A stretch of 64,000 bases of DNA from Berberis thunbergii (lineage: Eukaryota; Streptophyta; Magnoliopsida; Ranunculales; Berberidaceae). Shown piece after piece: positions 24,324 to 37,110 of the stretch. Position 1 is the first letter of the stretch; the number at the start of each line of letters is the position of its first letter. Location of the stretch: contig QNQO01000527.1 of assembly GCA_003290165.1 (NCBI GenBank), forward strand, positions 62,001 through 126,000. The letters are read 5' to 3'. The position numbers and the translations under genes are program-made. The notes beneath the pieces are model-generated. The model was given only the letters and a program-made list of their open reading frames with translations. It was not told the DNA's origin and made no database searches.

Positions 24324-24407
24324 CTACAGCAGGAACAAACAAGGCTGCCTGCAGTGGCAATACTTTGAACACGAGGAAGCTTGATAAAGAAACAGAAGTT
24401 CTTGCTC
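24324..24407 (+). pseudogene. Captured exon of multiprotein-bridging factor 1 (MBF1)
   Basis: After a CTTCCAG acceptor, the exon encodes AGTNKAACSGNTLNTRKLDK followed by ETEVLA, then a GTGAGT donor. Plant MBF1 proteins have N/AG(S/T)NKAA..G..LNT(R/K)KLD..TE.L just before the helix-turn-helix domain. MBF1 is a transcriptional coactivator bridging TBP and bZIP-type factors. Only the linker exon is here, without the HTH domain, so it is a fragment moved by the CACTA element. Confidence 0.75.
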
Positions 24408-26600
24408 GTGAGTACTCAACTCTTTGGATTTTGTGGTTTCTTACAGTTTAATTGTATCATCATTAGATTGCCTCTAGCTTCGACCAAGCTATTTTCTCAC
24501 AATTTTATTTTGTTTTGGTCATCAGTGTAGTAATCATAATTTACTGGGTTATGAACGAGTTTCCATAGATATAATCAAAAGAATGAATATAAATAAATAA
24601 ATAAATAAATAAAGATGACTAGTACAAGAATGAAATTAAACAACATCGTGATTCATTCCCAAAGCCTAACCACAGCTGGTCTCAACATTTAATTAGGGGT
24701 TAGATTCTACGAACATAATGGGATTTTTTTGTTTGTATGGATTGAAATGAATATGGGTTTGAATTTGTTTGTATGGATTGGCATCATTTTATCAGTTTGG
24801 GATTTACAGTTTTGATGATTAGACAGACCAAAAGTTTATAACTTGGATACTGATGATCTTTATCGGAATGTCGAGTTTGGTATAGTACCAATCAAATATG
24901 AAGTTTATGATTTTTCCTTTCAGTCTATTTGTTTTCTTTTTATATTATGTGTTCTGACTTTTAATAGCTAAGATTCAATTTATTATAGGTTGAACTGGGA
25001 TTTTGGGGATATTCTAATAGAGTCAACTTTAATGATACATAGGAGAACCAGTATTTACTCCCTCTGTTGTTGTCTTTGGTGATTTACAAGCTTGATTGTG
25101 AAGAGTCAACAGTGAGAGTTTCAATTTGTTAGAAAGGAGCTTTCCCTCACCTGCATACAATATTTCCATGGGCCTATAACCAGAGTACAACATCTAAGCA
25201 ATTGACTGAAATAGATCCAAGAAATGGTAGGAGTGTTTAGTGAAGACATAGAAATGTGAAATTCTAGGAAGGTTCCTTAGAAATAGGGATCCAAGTTCAT
25301 TGCTAGTTGAAGGCTAAAATCACTCTCCCAACTCACATTGTCTTCTTTCAATCACTGATAATGACATCTACGATGTTAACAACACCCATCCTCATTAGAG
25401 TAGGTTGCGGGTTAGAGTCTCATTATGGTCTGACTAGAATGGAGACTAATTACTCGCCGTGAATAACCTTCCAACTTTTTTAAACCATTCTATTGCAGCC
25501 TTGCCATTTCTGATATAGATATGAATAACCATGTCGTGTCTTTGTTTTCATAATGTTTTAATAAATGCCAACTGACTTCAGAGTTTGTGGTCCTAACTCC
25601 CTTTAAATAACAAGTCAAGATAATCACAAAACAAGGCCACAGATTATGAAGATAAGACTACACAAACCAGAATAGAACATATCATCATTAAGCATACAAT
25701 ATGATTCACTTCTTCAATGTTTCAAATCATGATCATCGTTGCTGAGACCACAAATTTACTGCTCAACTTAATTTATGATTTCAGTCATTGTAGATAATCT
25801 AGCGGACATAAGTAACACTCTGTCGACTTCCATTTATGAGTATTATTCTTTAAAAAATATATATTTAACATATTTGTACATTAGATGTGCTTCATGACCT
25901 AATATCAGAAGCCTCTGAATGTAGTACCACATATGTTGAATTTCCTTTACTACACTTACTAGTTTCCCTTTAAAAGTGTTTGTTGTTTCAAAATTGTGTG
26001 TTAAACACTATTTTTTGGAGAGAAATATTTCCTTCATTTATTCTAGGATCTTTTTCATTAGAAACCAAACACACCCTATTGTTTTGCATCCATCCGTTGA
26101 CATGTCTGGCAATATTGTAATCACTTGCCCTTTCAAAGTTTCACCATCTTACAGTCAGATTGATGAAGCTTATACAAGTTGATCACAGGTGTCAGAGATT
26201 TCCAAAATGAGTTATACAAGGGAACCATCCTCATTTTCCATTTTCATTTATAAAATATCACACATTTGTACGAGTCTGTTGATCAATATTAAGATGAGGT
26301 CTTTAAGGATGATTGCCATGACTCAAGCGAAAAATGCATGTTTGCCCCAGAGTTCACTCTGGATAACGTTTGTAAAACGACGAGAAGTTGAATTATCTAC
26401 TCAAAAGTTAATGGTGACAGTGAATTCGAAATACCTACCTGGACGTGATTAAGGATCATAAATTCTGTAAATATAACCTCAATTGCACTGGTGAGGATCT
26501 AGATTCCTTCCCAACTTAGTTACATGATTTATGAAACATAAAACATAATAAGAAAACATAAAACACAAATAGTTACATGATATACGTATATCTAAACTCT
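24408..26600. other. No gene seen (CACTA interior upstream of transposase)
   Basis: About 2.2 kb of A/T-rich sequence with a short (AAAT)n microsatellite at 24592-24614 and no credible exon. It should contain the promoter and first, non-coding exon of the TNP2 gene: a T-rich stretch ending GTGTGTAG at about 26618 looks like a 5' UTR splice acceptor. Confidence 0.45.
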
Positions 26601-26620
26601 TAATTTTTTTGTGTGTAGAA

Positions 26621-29600
26621 ATGTCAACAATTCCTTTAGACAAGTCATGGATGAACAAACGGGGAAGTGCAATGTATATAAATGGCGTTAGACAATTCCA
26701 ACAGTTTGTTGAGGATAATGCAAATGGAGAGAGTCTTTTTCCTTGCCCATGTGTTCGATGTAGGAACTCGAGGGGAAACATTAGTGTTGACGACATAGGT
26801 GTTCATTTGTTAAGCCATGGCATTGATACCAATTATGTCACGTGGATACATCATGGAGAGAATATAAACAAGCATGTGATTGGTGTACCTATGACTGAAG
26901 TGGCTGAACTTGATGATGTATGTGAATATCCTAGGATGAGCGAGCTAGTTGATGATGTATTCCTCAACATGCAAACTGTGGAGGCTGATGATGGGATAAA
27001 TGAAGAATGTTTTGGCGGTAATCCAGAAGGTGGTCCGAAACTTTCTCGTGAACCTGAGACAGTTATGAACAAGAAGTATCAAAAGTATAAGGAAAAAGCG
27101 ACTGTGCCTTTGTACAAAGGGTGTCCTAAGGATAAGACCATGTTGTCCACCATTATTGAATTGCAGAATTTCAAGACTCGTTTTAGTTGGAGTGGTAATA
27201 GTGTGACGATGTTGTTAAAATGGCTAAAAACCTTATTGCCGGATGATTGTAATTTGCCAGACAGCTACCCAAACATGAAAACCACAATTAAAGATATGGG
27301 GATGGAATGTAAGACTATACATGCATGTGCCAATGGATGCATACTCTATTGGAAAGAATATGAGGGTCTGGTTGGTTGTCCAAAATGTGGGAGCGTAGGT
27401 ATAAGGTTTGTGTGGATGTCGATGAGAACGACTCCGGCAAGGTATACAGGAAAGAAGTTAAAAAGGTTGTAAAGTATTTTCCATTAATTCCAAGGTTGAA
27501 AAGATTTTTAGCATACCGTGGATTGGTGAAGCAATGACTTGGCACAAGGATGCTTGTTCAGATGGGAATTTGATGAGACATCCATGTGATTCAGCACAAT
27601 GGACTTTAACAAATATGAAATGGCCAGAGTTTGCCTCTGATAGTAGGAATTTGAGACTTGCAATATCGACTGATGGTTTCAACCCACGTGGAAATCTAAG
27701 TAATGCTTATAGTTGTTGGCCAGTAATAATAGCACCTTTGAATCTTCCACCTTCTTTATGCATGAAAAAGGAGTTTTGTTTGTTAACCTTGTTAATATCA
27801 AGGCCAAAAGCACCCGGAAAGAATATTGATGTTTACCTGGAGCCATTAGTAGAAGAGTTGAAGGAATTGTGGGCAGATGGTGTTTCAACTTGGGATGTGT
27901 GTACTAAAAGCAATTTCCGGTTGAAAGCAATGTTGTTTTGGGGTATCCATGACTTTCCTGCTTATGGGACTCTAGCTGGTTGTAATGTTCATGGTTATAA
28001 TGCATGCCCTATTTGTGTTGATGATGTAGAATCTGAACGTCTTTCAAACAGTCGGAAGATATGCTATAGAGGCCATCGACGTTTTTTACCTACAAAACAC
28101 AAGTTTAGAGATGACAAGGGATTCAACAAAGATGTTGAGCATCGTCGTGCTCCACAACGGTTATCTGGCGAAGAAGTTGAACGAAGGATAGTGGAAATTT
28201 TGGAAGGTAGTTCTACACAAGGTAGGGTTAGTGGGCAAAAGCGCAAGAATATGATTGATAATGATAACGTCAATGATGAACCAACCAATAACATTGCGCC
28301 ACCGTGGTCTAGAAGGTCCATTTTGTTTGATTTGCCGTACTGGAAGTTTGTTGAGCTACGACATAATATTGATGTGATGCATACTGAAAAGAATGTCATT
28401 GAACACTTACTGAACATATTGTTGAATGTCTCTAAGAAAACAAAGGATGGTGAGAATGCTCGAAAAGATATGGAAGACATGGGAACTCATAAGAGATATT
28501 GGTTGAGCCATGACAATGAAACGGGAAAAACTTCAATGCCAAAAGCATCTTTTGCCTTGACCAAGAAAGAAAAAAAAGTATTTATGGATACACTAAAAGA
28601 GTTGAAATTGCCGAGTGGATTTTAATCCAAGTTGAGTAATTGCGTTCTTGGCAATCCCCTGGAGCTAAGAGGACTAAAGTCACATGATTACCATGTCATT
28701 ATGCAACATTTACTTACAGTTTTGCTTAGACATGTTTTTCGTGACAAGAAGGATAAAGATTTAAGAATTGCTATTCAAAGAATTAGCTTATTCTTTAATA
28801 TCGTATGTGCTAAAGTGATCAACAAAACAGATCTTCAGTTGGCACACAAAGGTGTGATTGAGGCAATGTGTGTCCTTGAAAAGGAGTTTCCGCCTTCATT
28901 CTTTGTTATAAGTGTGCATTGCATGGCTCATCTAACCGAGGAAGCGATGCTTGGTGGTCCAGTTCGATATCGATGGATGTATCCCTTTGAGCGGTAAATA
29001 AATTTTCTAATTTTAGTGCACGTCATCACGTTATCTTATTATATTATAGACTAATTTATCCTTTTATTTATGATTGATAGGTTAATGAAACGATACAAAG
29101 ACTATACTAAAAATTTCAGATACATGGAAGGATCAATAGCAGAATCATACCTTGTAGATGAATCTGTTACATACTGCATGGAGTATATGAGAAAGCCACG
29201 GTTCGGAACTCACAAACACAGTCAAGAGGAGTGGCTTGATGTAGATGATGAGTATGCCGATGAAAAGCCATTGGATAAAGGAAGAAACTATATGCTAAAT
29301 AATGTACAATTTAAACAAGCTCGAAGATGGGTTTTCAATGCACTTGCTGATTCGAGTGATTGGGAAGAGTAAGATATATAATATTTTAGTCTTTTTTTAT
29401 AACTAGAAATATAGAATTATGATAATATGGTAACTTGTGCAGAAAATACAATGAATATTGCATGGAGTTGGCTACACAAAGTAAAAAAAAAGGGTCAAGG
29501 AAAAATGTTGAGAAAGCTACGGATTTTATTCCTTGGTTGTGTGATGAGGTATATTATAATGTGTATTTATTCATATATATATATACATATAAAATTAATT

Positions 29601-30234
29601 TTTATTTTCCGATTTCAGTTCTAAGATGATTTGTTTTACAATGTAGTTGGAGAAGGCTGGGGAAACAAATACCACACTTTGGAGGTTAGCCAATGGTCCA
29701 CAATTTTTGGCAACTCGATATCCAAAATATTGTGTAAATGGTTTCACATTTGCGACAAGTTCTTTGGATGAATGTTTGGTGACACAAGATAGTGGTGTCT
29801 CCATGGATGCCATTGCTAATTTTGTTGCTAGTAAGAAAGATAAGAGGCCAAAGGACCAATTAGTCAAATGGTATGGAGTTGTTAGAGACATACTGGTGCT
29901 AGACTACATTGATTTCAAAGAAACTGTCTTCTATTGTGATTGGGTCAAAGTGGAAGATAAGAAAAATGCATATAAGGTGGACCCAATTTGGAACCATGAG
30001 ATGGTAAACTTGTCGAAGCTAAAAGACAAAAGAAAGGTGGAAGAGGATCCATTCATTTTAGCTCAAGAAGCAAGTGGAGTATTTTATTCGAAAGATCAAT
30101 CAAATGACGGGTGGCATGTAGTTCTACATACTCAAAGAGGCTTGAACACTAATGTTGATAAAAAGGAAATTCCCACTGTGTATCAAAGCATCTTGAAAGA
30201 CAACCCCAACCTGAAGAGCTTACTGGAATTTTAA
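26621..30234 (+). pseudogene. CACTA TNP2-type transposase (Transposase_21), nearly complete, lesioned
   Basis: The start ATG at 26621 follows a splice-acceptor-like GTGTGTAG. The Transposase-associated domain (SWMNKRGSAMYINGVRQF, CPCVRC-x-N) covers about 26640-26860. The tnp2/Transposase_21 domain runs from about 27110 to 28450, with STDGFNP and RHNIDVMHTEKNV holding the likely acidic catalytic residues. DUF4218 (LKSHDYHVIMQHLL ... RWMYPFER) covers 28632-28993, and DUF4216 (VKWYGVVRDILVLDY..) lies near 29860-29960 before the stop at 30234. Introns fit at 28994-29080, about 29369-29431 and about 29550-29646. Three lesions interrupt it: one-base frameshifts near 27395 and 27530, and an in-frame TAA at 28623. 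Otherwise about 1,000 residues, normal for the family. Confidence 0.9.
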
Positions 30235-30518
30235 TTGACTATGCTACAATATTTTTTGATGCATTTCTAATGCTATTTTAGTTATCCTCTTTGGTTGAGA
30301 CCAAATATTTTGTCTTTTTTTCTTATTTAGAATTTTGAGTTGGGAAAGGGAAGCCTTGTAGCTATGTATTCAGATTGGCTTTTCCAATGCTTTATAAAAA
30401 ACTATTTGTGGTGATATGTTGTGGAATGAAATTATCTATAAATGTGGTGTATATAGTTGATTCTTATATCTTTTTGTTTGATAATGGTTAATATCTATAA
30501 CTGTCTTCATTGATAGAG

Positions 30519-32180
30519 ATGGATAGTACTCGCGGCAATGATCTCTCCACCATTGATGTCACCAGATCTACAAATGATCACATTGAAGTTAAACAAACCA
30601 TACAGTTCAACGTCCACGGTTTAGCAGTTGGACATGGTGCTAGAAATTTCAATAAAAACATTGGAAAGCTTGTTGAAACCCTGGTGCCCATCAAATTCAA
30701 GGGTTGGCACCATGTTACTGACAACTACAAAGAGGATGTGTGGAATGGCCTCAAGGTGAGATTTTACATATTTGATTTTCATAATGTCTTATATTATTTT
30801 CAACTTATATCTCAATGGCTTATTTGCAGCGTGAATACGACATTCCAAATTATGTGAAAAAGAGTGTGCATTTGAAAATGCCTGAATATTATAGAAGGTT
30901 CAAAGCACATCTTAGGAAGAATTATTTGGATAAGTATCCTACCATTGAGGAACAAGAGAAGCATGTTCCAAATGGTGTAAGAGAGGAGGATTGGAAGGAG
31001 TTTGTTCGCCATGAGAGCACCCCTGAAGCGAAGGCAATTAGAGACCAAAATGCAAAAAACAAAAAGGCTTCAAAGTATGTATGGGGGGGTGGCCAAAAGA
31101 GTGCTGCAGAAGTAGAGTATGAAATGGTAATTGAGTTTCTAGCTACTAGTACGATATTATATACCATTTAACTTTATAGGCTGAGACTAATCTTTCAAGT
31201 ATATAGGTTGAGAAGAACCCTGATGGAGAACCAGTCACACGCACTGACATATGGATTGCCTGTCACACGGGAAAGGATGGAAAACCTACGCGTGGTTCTG
31301 AACAATATATGGTATGTGCCCAATGATGTCTTTTATACCCAATTCTTAATTTACTTTGTAGTTGTTTGAATATTATTTGTGTCTTGATTTATTTTATTTT
31401 TTCATTCTTTTGAAGGAACAAGTTAAAGAAAAAAAAGCTGGATTGCAAGAATCTTCAACTCAAGGTAACATTGACCTCACTATTGATGAGGATCCTCTAA
31501 GCCAAGTGTTTGGCCAAGAAGCGAGGGGACGTACTCGTTGTGTTGGAACCACTGTCTCTAAAAGGAAGTATGATGCTGCACTTCCCGCTCGTTCATTGCT
31601 ATTGGAAAAAACATTGGAAGCCAAAAAAAGGGAAGAAAAATATGAAAGATTGGAAGAAAATGTTAGATGGATACGAGAGAGACTTGAAAGTGGAACTTAT
31701 GTAAGACCATCAACAAGTGAGGGAATACAAGGAGTTGTTCAAAGAACTGAAGATACACCGTCATCCGGTGCACAATCGACAAGGCAACCAGATAATCCAT
31801 TACCTCCATCTCCGTTACCACCATCTTCAGTACCTCCATCTCAATTACCACCATCTCCATTACCATCATCTTCTCAAGGTGTTGCGAGGTTTCCTTCTCC
31901 AAGCAATCCTGTTCCTTCAGTGTCAAGGAGATACAAAGTTTGTGATTGGGAAAGGAATGTCATTGCGATAGCATTAGAGGTTGTAGATCCTATCCATCAA
32001 TTCTCTTGCGCTTGTCATGGATCATTGAACCCTGCAACAGAGATCAGACTTTCCTTGTGCTTCAAATTCAAGACTGGGGTGAAACTTTACAAAAGTGATC
32101 CAAAAGGAGACAAGATGGGGGATTTGGACGTTGGTGATTTCTTCGTATGGTGTAGAACTCATGCGGAACTTGATGATTGA
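30519..32180 (+). CDS. CACTA Transposase_24 (PttA/TNPA-like) protein, multi-exon
   Basis: The ATG at 30519 opens exon 1 (MDSTRGNDLSTIDVTRS... WHHVTDNYKEDVWNGLK), ending at a GTGAGA donor near 30755. Exon 2 starts near 30830 after TTTGCAG (REYDIPNYVKKSVHLKMPEY, later EDWKEFVRHESTPEA and AKNKKASKYVWGGGQ). A short exon (TDIWIACHTGKDGKPTRGSE) lies at about 31208-31312. The last runs from about 31416 with a coiled-coil segment (31590-31690), a Pro/Ser-rich linker and a stop at 32180. The domain order matches plant transposase 24 proteins, thought to bind the subterminal repeats. The C terminus lacks the usual VG-x-F-x-WP ending, so the 3' end may have been replaced when host exons were acquired. 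No stop interrupts the exons I can trace. Confidence 0.7.
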
Positions 32181-32398
32181 TAGGGGCATCTGGGCAAGTG
32201 TTAGTCTACAGGCATCCAGGGTTGCACTTAGGTGATGTACATGTCTTGAATGCAATATACGTCAAAATATAATTTATGTTCTTGCATACCTACTGCTAAA
32301 CTAGTGATCGTTATCATGGATGACTAGTATGTTTCCTTTGTGGATTTTATTGTGAAAGGTGATGTGCAACTCACTTGTTACTTGGTTTGTTTATGCAG

Positions 32399-32733
32399 TG
32401 AACCATATGTTACCGAAGAGGAGTTGAAGCTGATGCTTCGAGGAGCAGAACTCAGTGGGGCTATAGAAGAGGAAGAACAGGTTGCACATGTGCACTTTTG
32501 GAGTTGTTATTAGATGTGCACCATATCCGTATTTTACTGTTTGAGAAAAAGGAACTTTTCCCGTCATTCTAATATTTTAGGGCTGTTTTGCAGGATATGA
32601 TTGAAAACGTGTTAGAGATAAAAGATACTCATGTCAGGGAGGTGATGACGCCTCTGGTAGATGTAGTTGCTATTGACGCTAGTGCAACATTAAATGAGTT
32701 CCATGATCTGTGGGTAACTCATCAATATTCCAG
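32399..32733 (+). pseudogene. Captured exons of a DUF21/CBS-domain (CNNM-like) membrane protein
   Basis: Exon 32399-32480 (EPYVTEEELKLMLRGAELSG, then AIEEEEQ) and exon 32594-32733 (DMIENVLEIKDTHVREVMTP onward to LWVTHQYSR) join in frame across a GT-AG intron. This is the conserved segment between the DUF21 transmembrane domain and the first CBS domain of plastid-type plant CBS/DUF21 proteins (CorC/CNNM relatives, putative ion transport). No membrane domain or complete CBS pair follows. It begins 219 bp after the Transposase_24 stop, in the same orientation, so readthrough splicing is conceivable. Confidence 0.85.
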
Positions 32734-32900
32734 GTATAAGAAGCCATTTAGTAGTGTTAACAAAAAAAGCAGCTATTAAGTAAATTACTTAGAATGTTTA
32801 GGTTGTATGATATGGTTTGTATTGATTGAAGTCTCTTGCTTTTGTAGGTTTTTTTTTCTTTTTCTAAAACTTACAACCTTTGTTGAATTTGATTTTGTAG

Positions 32901-33141
32901 ATTGCACCAGACTGGAGGCAAGCCCAGACTTTGAAGAAGACAGTTGAAGATAAAATAGCCAAAGGTGACAATATCATTGCTGACTGATGTAATTGAACTG
33001 CTGACATATTTTCCTTCCATGTCAAGGAGACCTAAGATTGTCTTTTATGCTGCAGATGGTGTGATTGGTATAGGCATTGTTGCAACTGCTGTGGGACTTG
33101 TTGCTGGTGGAATTGCTGCTGCATTTGCTCGTAAGAAATGA
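32901..33141 (+). pseudogene. Captured 3' end of mitochondrial fission 1 (FIS1)
   Basis: Exon 32901-32964 (APDWRQAQTLKKTVEDKIAK) and exon 33056-33141 (DGVIGIGIVATAVGLVAGG, then IAAAFARKK and stop) join in frame. This is the last TPR helix region, the C-terminal membrane anchor and the short basic tail that target FIS1 to mitochondria and peroxisomes. The N-terminal TPR part is absent. Because the C terminus and stop are complete, an upstream fusion would produce a tail-anchored product. Confidence 0.9.
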
Positions 33142-35445
33142 TCTTCTTCTTCTCAAAATCATTGTGCATAATATATCCCTGAGGCTGTTGGTTCAAACTC
33201 ATCTGAATCTGAGCATTTACCTATGAAAGGTATTTTGATAACCAATAGTCTTTTCGTAGTTTGTTATACCTTAGAAAACTTATTTTCTTCTAGAGTTTGG
33301 TCCTGTTCATGGAGCCTTGATATTCTGTTCAAAATACACTAGTTGTGGATTCCTTGCGTTGAGCACATTTTCATTCAATGCAAATTTGGATAAAAACTTG
33401 TTTGAATTATTATTATTGTTTCATCTTATATGGATTGCAGTATTGCATTTATATGGTGGTATTATCAATAATAATGTGAAACTTGAGAAAAGCTAGAATT
33501 AGCAATGGACTGACATTTCAAGTAGTGTAACTTTGTAATCTGTCAGAAAAAGGCAAAAGAGTATAGCTGGTTCCATATCATTTTGTAATTTGTCATATTG
33601 GAAATCTGATTGTTTTCTCTTTTTTGTGCAGGTGCATAGTAGTCCTAAATGCTTAATTGAACCTTTCCTTGGGAAGAAAATGGTAGTACTCCATAATCGT
33701 TGCTGAAAGTTTACTTCAGTATGGAATTCAGAGCTTGTCCATGTGAATTCTTGTCTCAGTCATGCACGATTTCTTGCTGGCAACATTCATGCCTTTCTGC
33801 AAGTGGCATTTTAGTGCGTGCAAGCAGGCCTGTGCAGTAGCTAACAGGTGATTAATCATCATCTAGGTAACAATAGTTTCAGAGTATCATTAGCAAATTT
33901 TTTTTTTCAGGAAGAAAAGAAAAAGAAAAGGGAAAGAAAACATTAGTAAGGAAATCATTTCCATGTCTCGTTTTTTTTTCTTCCTCTCATCCATGGTGGC
34001 ATAGAAGTATAGGCAGGCGCATTTGTCTCGTACATTTAATGGGCACTTATTTTTGTGTATGTCGGTTTGTATTTCTTGGCTTTGGTTTATCTGCACAGTT
34101 TATATGTTTGGATTCGTGTTGGAAAGAAAAACAAACTGTATGTTAATCTCCCATTCACCTGACATTTATGTATTGTTGTTGTTTGATACAAATGGTTGAG
34201 GCTAATGTCAATAAGTGGACCAGCGAAAAGTAGATTAATTCTTTGATTGGAAAAACCTGTAATGCCAAGTTCTAATAGCTGGTTATGTTTCATATTTACT
34301 GTCAGTTTGATGTTCTTTTGATATTATTGAAAAAGTAGGAATAGATGAAGAGAGGTGGATGAAGGAAGGAAAGTGGGGTAATCGTATTTACTATCAGTTT
34401 GATGTTCATCTATTACGAGTGCTGTGTTTGTTTTGAAGTGCTTCATAAAGTACAACTGCTTGTTTGCAATGAGGAAATACACAAGTCGAATAGGCGAATA
34501 CAAATAAATGGTATGTGTTGTGGATGTATAAGCCTTCCTTAGTGGAAAATGTAAAATTTGGGTCTGTGTTGTAGAACTTCATTGAAAACAAATAATAAAG
34601 AGTGGAGCCATAGAGGAGATAAATAATTCAGAATGGTTGATTATGACCGCCTTAAGCTCACGTGTAAATAAATATTCTAGGGGAATATCATCTACATCAT
34701 ATGTGAAGTTTTTTCTTTCTTCAAAACATTTTGGATCCATAATAATAGGTGATTTATAAGTTAACTAGTGTAGTACTCATGTTGTTGGTAAGATAAAAAG
34801 TGTTTAGTGATATTAGTGTTTATTTTTGGATCCTGCTTTGCTGTTGTTGTTGCTGCTTGGTTTGCTGCTGCTGCTGCTACGCTTTGGTTTGCTGTTGCTA
34901 CCATTTTTATGAAACAAGGGGATTATATGTTCTTTGTGAGCTTGGGTTTTATGACCATACACCTCATTGTTGTCTTGAAGTTGATTGAGATGTGGGTTGT
35001 TCCCATTTTTGGTCTAAAATGATTGGGTTTCTTAGTATTGATTCAATTGATTAGTTGAGCTTGGACATTGAATGTATGAATGATTGGATGTGTTTTTTCA
35101 ATTGTGGAAGTCTCACTGTTCACTAGTTATTGAATTGGCTAGTCAAATGGGATTTCATTAATGAGCACAACACTGATGACAAAATTGTGGAAATCTCTTG
35201 TTGTCTTGGTTTCTGTCTGTTTGTTTTTCGAGTTTTGACCATCTACAGTTAATTGTGAAGAGTTGATAATTTTTGGATTTAGTTTCATTGCATACTATGC
35301 GAATATTAGTGAGAATGTGGAAAATATTTTTCAAGTAATAAAAGGGATTTTTGAACATCATCTTCTATGTAAAATTGATGGTCTAACACTAAATTGTGAT
35401 ATAAGATTGTAAATTTTGAAGTTCGTGTGTTTTTTCTGTTTGTAG
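33142..35445. other. No gene seen; possible FIS1 3' UTR then captured non-coding sequence
   Basis: A/T-rich. An acceptor-like TTTTTTGTGCAG at 33632 followed by GTGCATAGTAGTCC may be a spliced 3' UTR exon of the FIS1 piece. A stretch at 34800-34990 can encode a Cys/Ala/Leu-rich peptide from GCTGCTGTTG repeats. It might be a decayed signal-peptide exon of the next captured gene, but I cannot support it as coding. Confidence 0.4.
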
Positions 35446-36006
35446 GATCTGAACAACCCGATTTTGTTAAATGCTGTCAAAGGTAAGGGTTTCTCAAGCA
35501 AATTTAATGTCTTTAGCAGGATTTTGTTTGTTTGATTGCATTGTGAACTCTGTTTGTGATCTTGTTTTCAACAATTACACAGCTTTTTCACCATTAAAGC
35601 TTAGACTTGGGGGTACCTTGCAAGATCTCGTCATATATGATGTCGGAGATCCCCATCCTCGATGCGAACAATTCAGAAAAAATACCTCGGACACATTTGG
35701 CTTCAGTGGAGGGTGCTTACATATGTCTAGATGGGATGAGCTGAATAGTTTCTTCGAAAAGGCTGGGTAGTTTTGAATCTGATCTTCCCATTCGGCACAG
35801 TTAGCATTTGTCCACTGTAGGCCTTATGTTTGTTTATTTTCTTCTGATTTTTTTCAGGGCTAAGATCATTTTCGGATTGAATGCACTCAATGGCAGAAAT
35901 ATTAACCCAGATAAGTCAGCAACAGGACCTTGGAATTCCAGCAATGCTGCCTCCTTTATGCGCTATACTGTTAACAAAGGCTATAGCATATATGCTTGGG
36001 AACTTG
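35446..36006 (+). pseudogene. Captured exons of a GH79 heparanase-like/beta-glucuronidase
   Basis: Exons 35446-35482 (DLNNPILLNAVK), 35583-35766 (FSPLKLRLGGTLQDLVIYD ... SGGCLHMSRWDELNSFFEKA) and 35858-36006 (AKIIFGLNALNGR ... YSIYAWELG) join in frame across two GT-AG introns. They match plant heparanase-like secreted glycoside hydrolases of family 79, which act on cell-wall glucuronide side chains. The piece stops at WELG, just before the Asn-Glu acid/base pair, and lacks the signal peptide and nucleophile, so it is inactive. Conservation of frame and splice sites suggests recent capture. Confidence 0.9.
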
Positions 36007-37029
36007 GTATGAACCGATCTCAGTTATTCAATTTAACTGTTCTACTAGGATCATTATAACTCACAATAAATGGAACTTCAGTACTAGATCAATACAAACT
36101 GATATGATTAGTTTACAGGCTGTTCTCGTACTAAAAAGCTGCCTGAGGAACATCTGCCAGACACGAGAACCCCACTCACATGTTTTATCTGAAAATCTTC
36201 ATTTTGTAACTTGATTTGTATATGGTTTAGTTCTTTACTGTTGTTTTTCTTGACTGCCTTAGAATCAGTCCGGACATATATCTTGACTGCCACACATTGT
36301 GCGAATGTGCAACCCTGTTTGCATTATTCCTGGCAATGAACCAAGCTGCCAGAAACCATATCTTTTATCCCTGCATTGAACCGAAAGACAACAAATATCT
36401 TGGAACAACACTTGCATCGCACCAGTCCATAATTCCTGCAGTGAACAGAAATACAATATACATGTTCAGTCTGTATTCTTCCAGAATTTCCTATTCCCTT
36501 TATTGTCTGGATTTTTGTACAAAATCTGGTTGGAATTATGTGCAAGGAAAAAAAGTCAAGAGTTCGATTTTTTTTGGATTCAACTGTCAGATGCAATTTC
36601 AAAAAATTCAATTTCAAAATGTGGCCCAAACGGCCCCTAATAAGCTGTCTGACCTGAAAAATTATACTTTGCTATTGTGGCAGATTGAATGTATAAACTT
36701 ACACCATGTATAATGTGTATATGATGTGATTATCTCTAGTTCTCTGCCTACCATAATTTATGTGATTATCTCTAGTTCTCTAGTTCTCTATTAGGTACTT
36801 AATGCTTAACTCTTAGAGCTGATATCAGTATACTATTGCTTCAAGTTTTTCATGTTTAATCTTTCTTCCTTTATATATTCTTCCAAGGATTTGTTCCTAC
36901 TGAAGTACTGATACTTATCATTGCCTTGGCTCTTTCATATTAAGGGGGGAAGCCTTTGTGATATGCCTTTGTTAGTTTAGCTCTGGTATCAATGTGGTAA
37001 TTTAATGACTGAATTTAAATTTATTGCAG
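36007..37029. other. No gene seen; three diverged ~63-bp repeats
   Basis: Between 36310 and 36460 the pattern ATTCCTGCA(T/G)TGAACCGAAAGACA recurs about three times at ~60-70 bp spacing. Open frames across it come from these repeats and are not supported as genes. The rest is A/T-rich captured or intronic sequence. Confidence 0.35.
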
Positions 37030-37110
37030 ATATCACAAAGACTGTATAAGCCATACATTGATAAGGTGTCTCTTTTCAAAGGGTGCTCAGCAGAACTGAT
37101 AAATCAGATG
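37030..37110 (+). pseudogene. Captured exon of a SKOR/GORK-like outward K+ channel
   Basis: An 81-bp exon with TTGCAG acceptor and GTAAGT donor encodes ISQRLYKPYIDKVSLFKGCS followed by AELINQM. Plant Shaker-type outward K+ channels have ISQ-LY--YI--V-LFKGCS-EFINQ at the C-linker to cyclic-nucleotide-binding-domain boundary. No pore or other channel exon is nearby. Confidence 0.8.

Noticed and set aside
34800..34990. Cys/Leu/Ala-rich small ORFs
   Set aside because: They derive from GCTGCTGTTG-type repeats in two overlapping frames with no start context or homology.
36297..36713. 138-codon plus-strand ORF
   Set aside because: It spans three diverged ~63-bp repeats and A/T-rich sequence; no splice or homology support.
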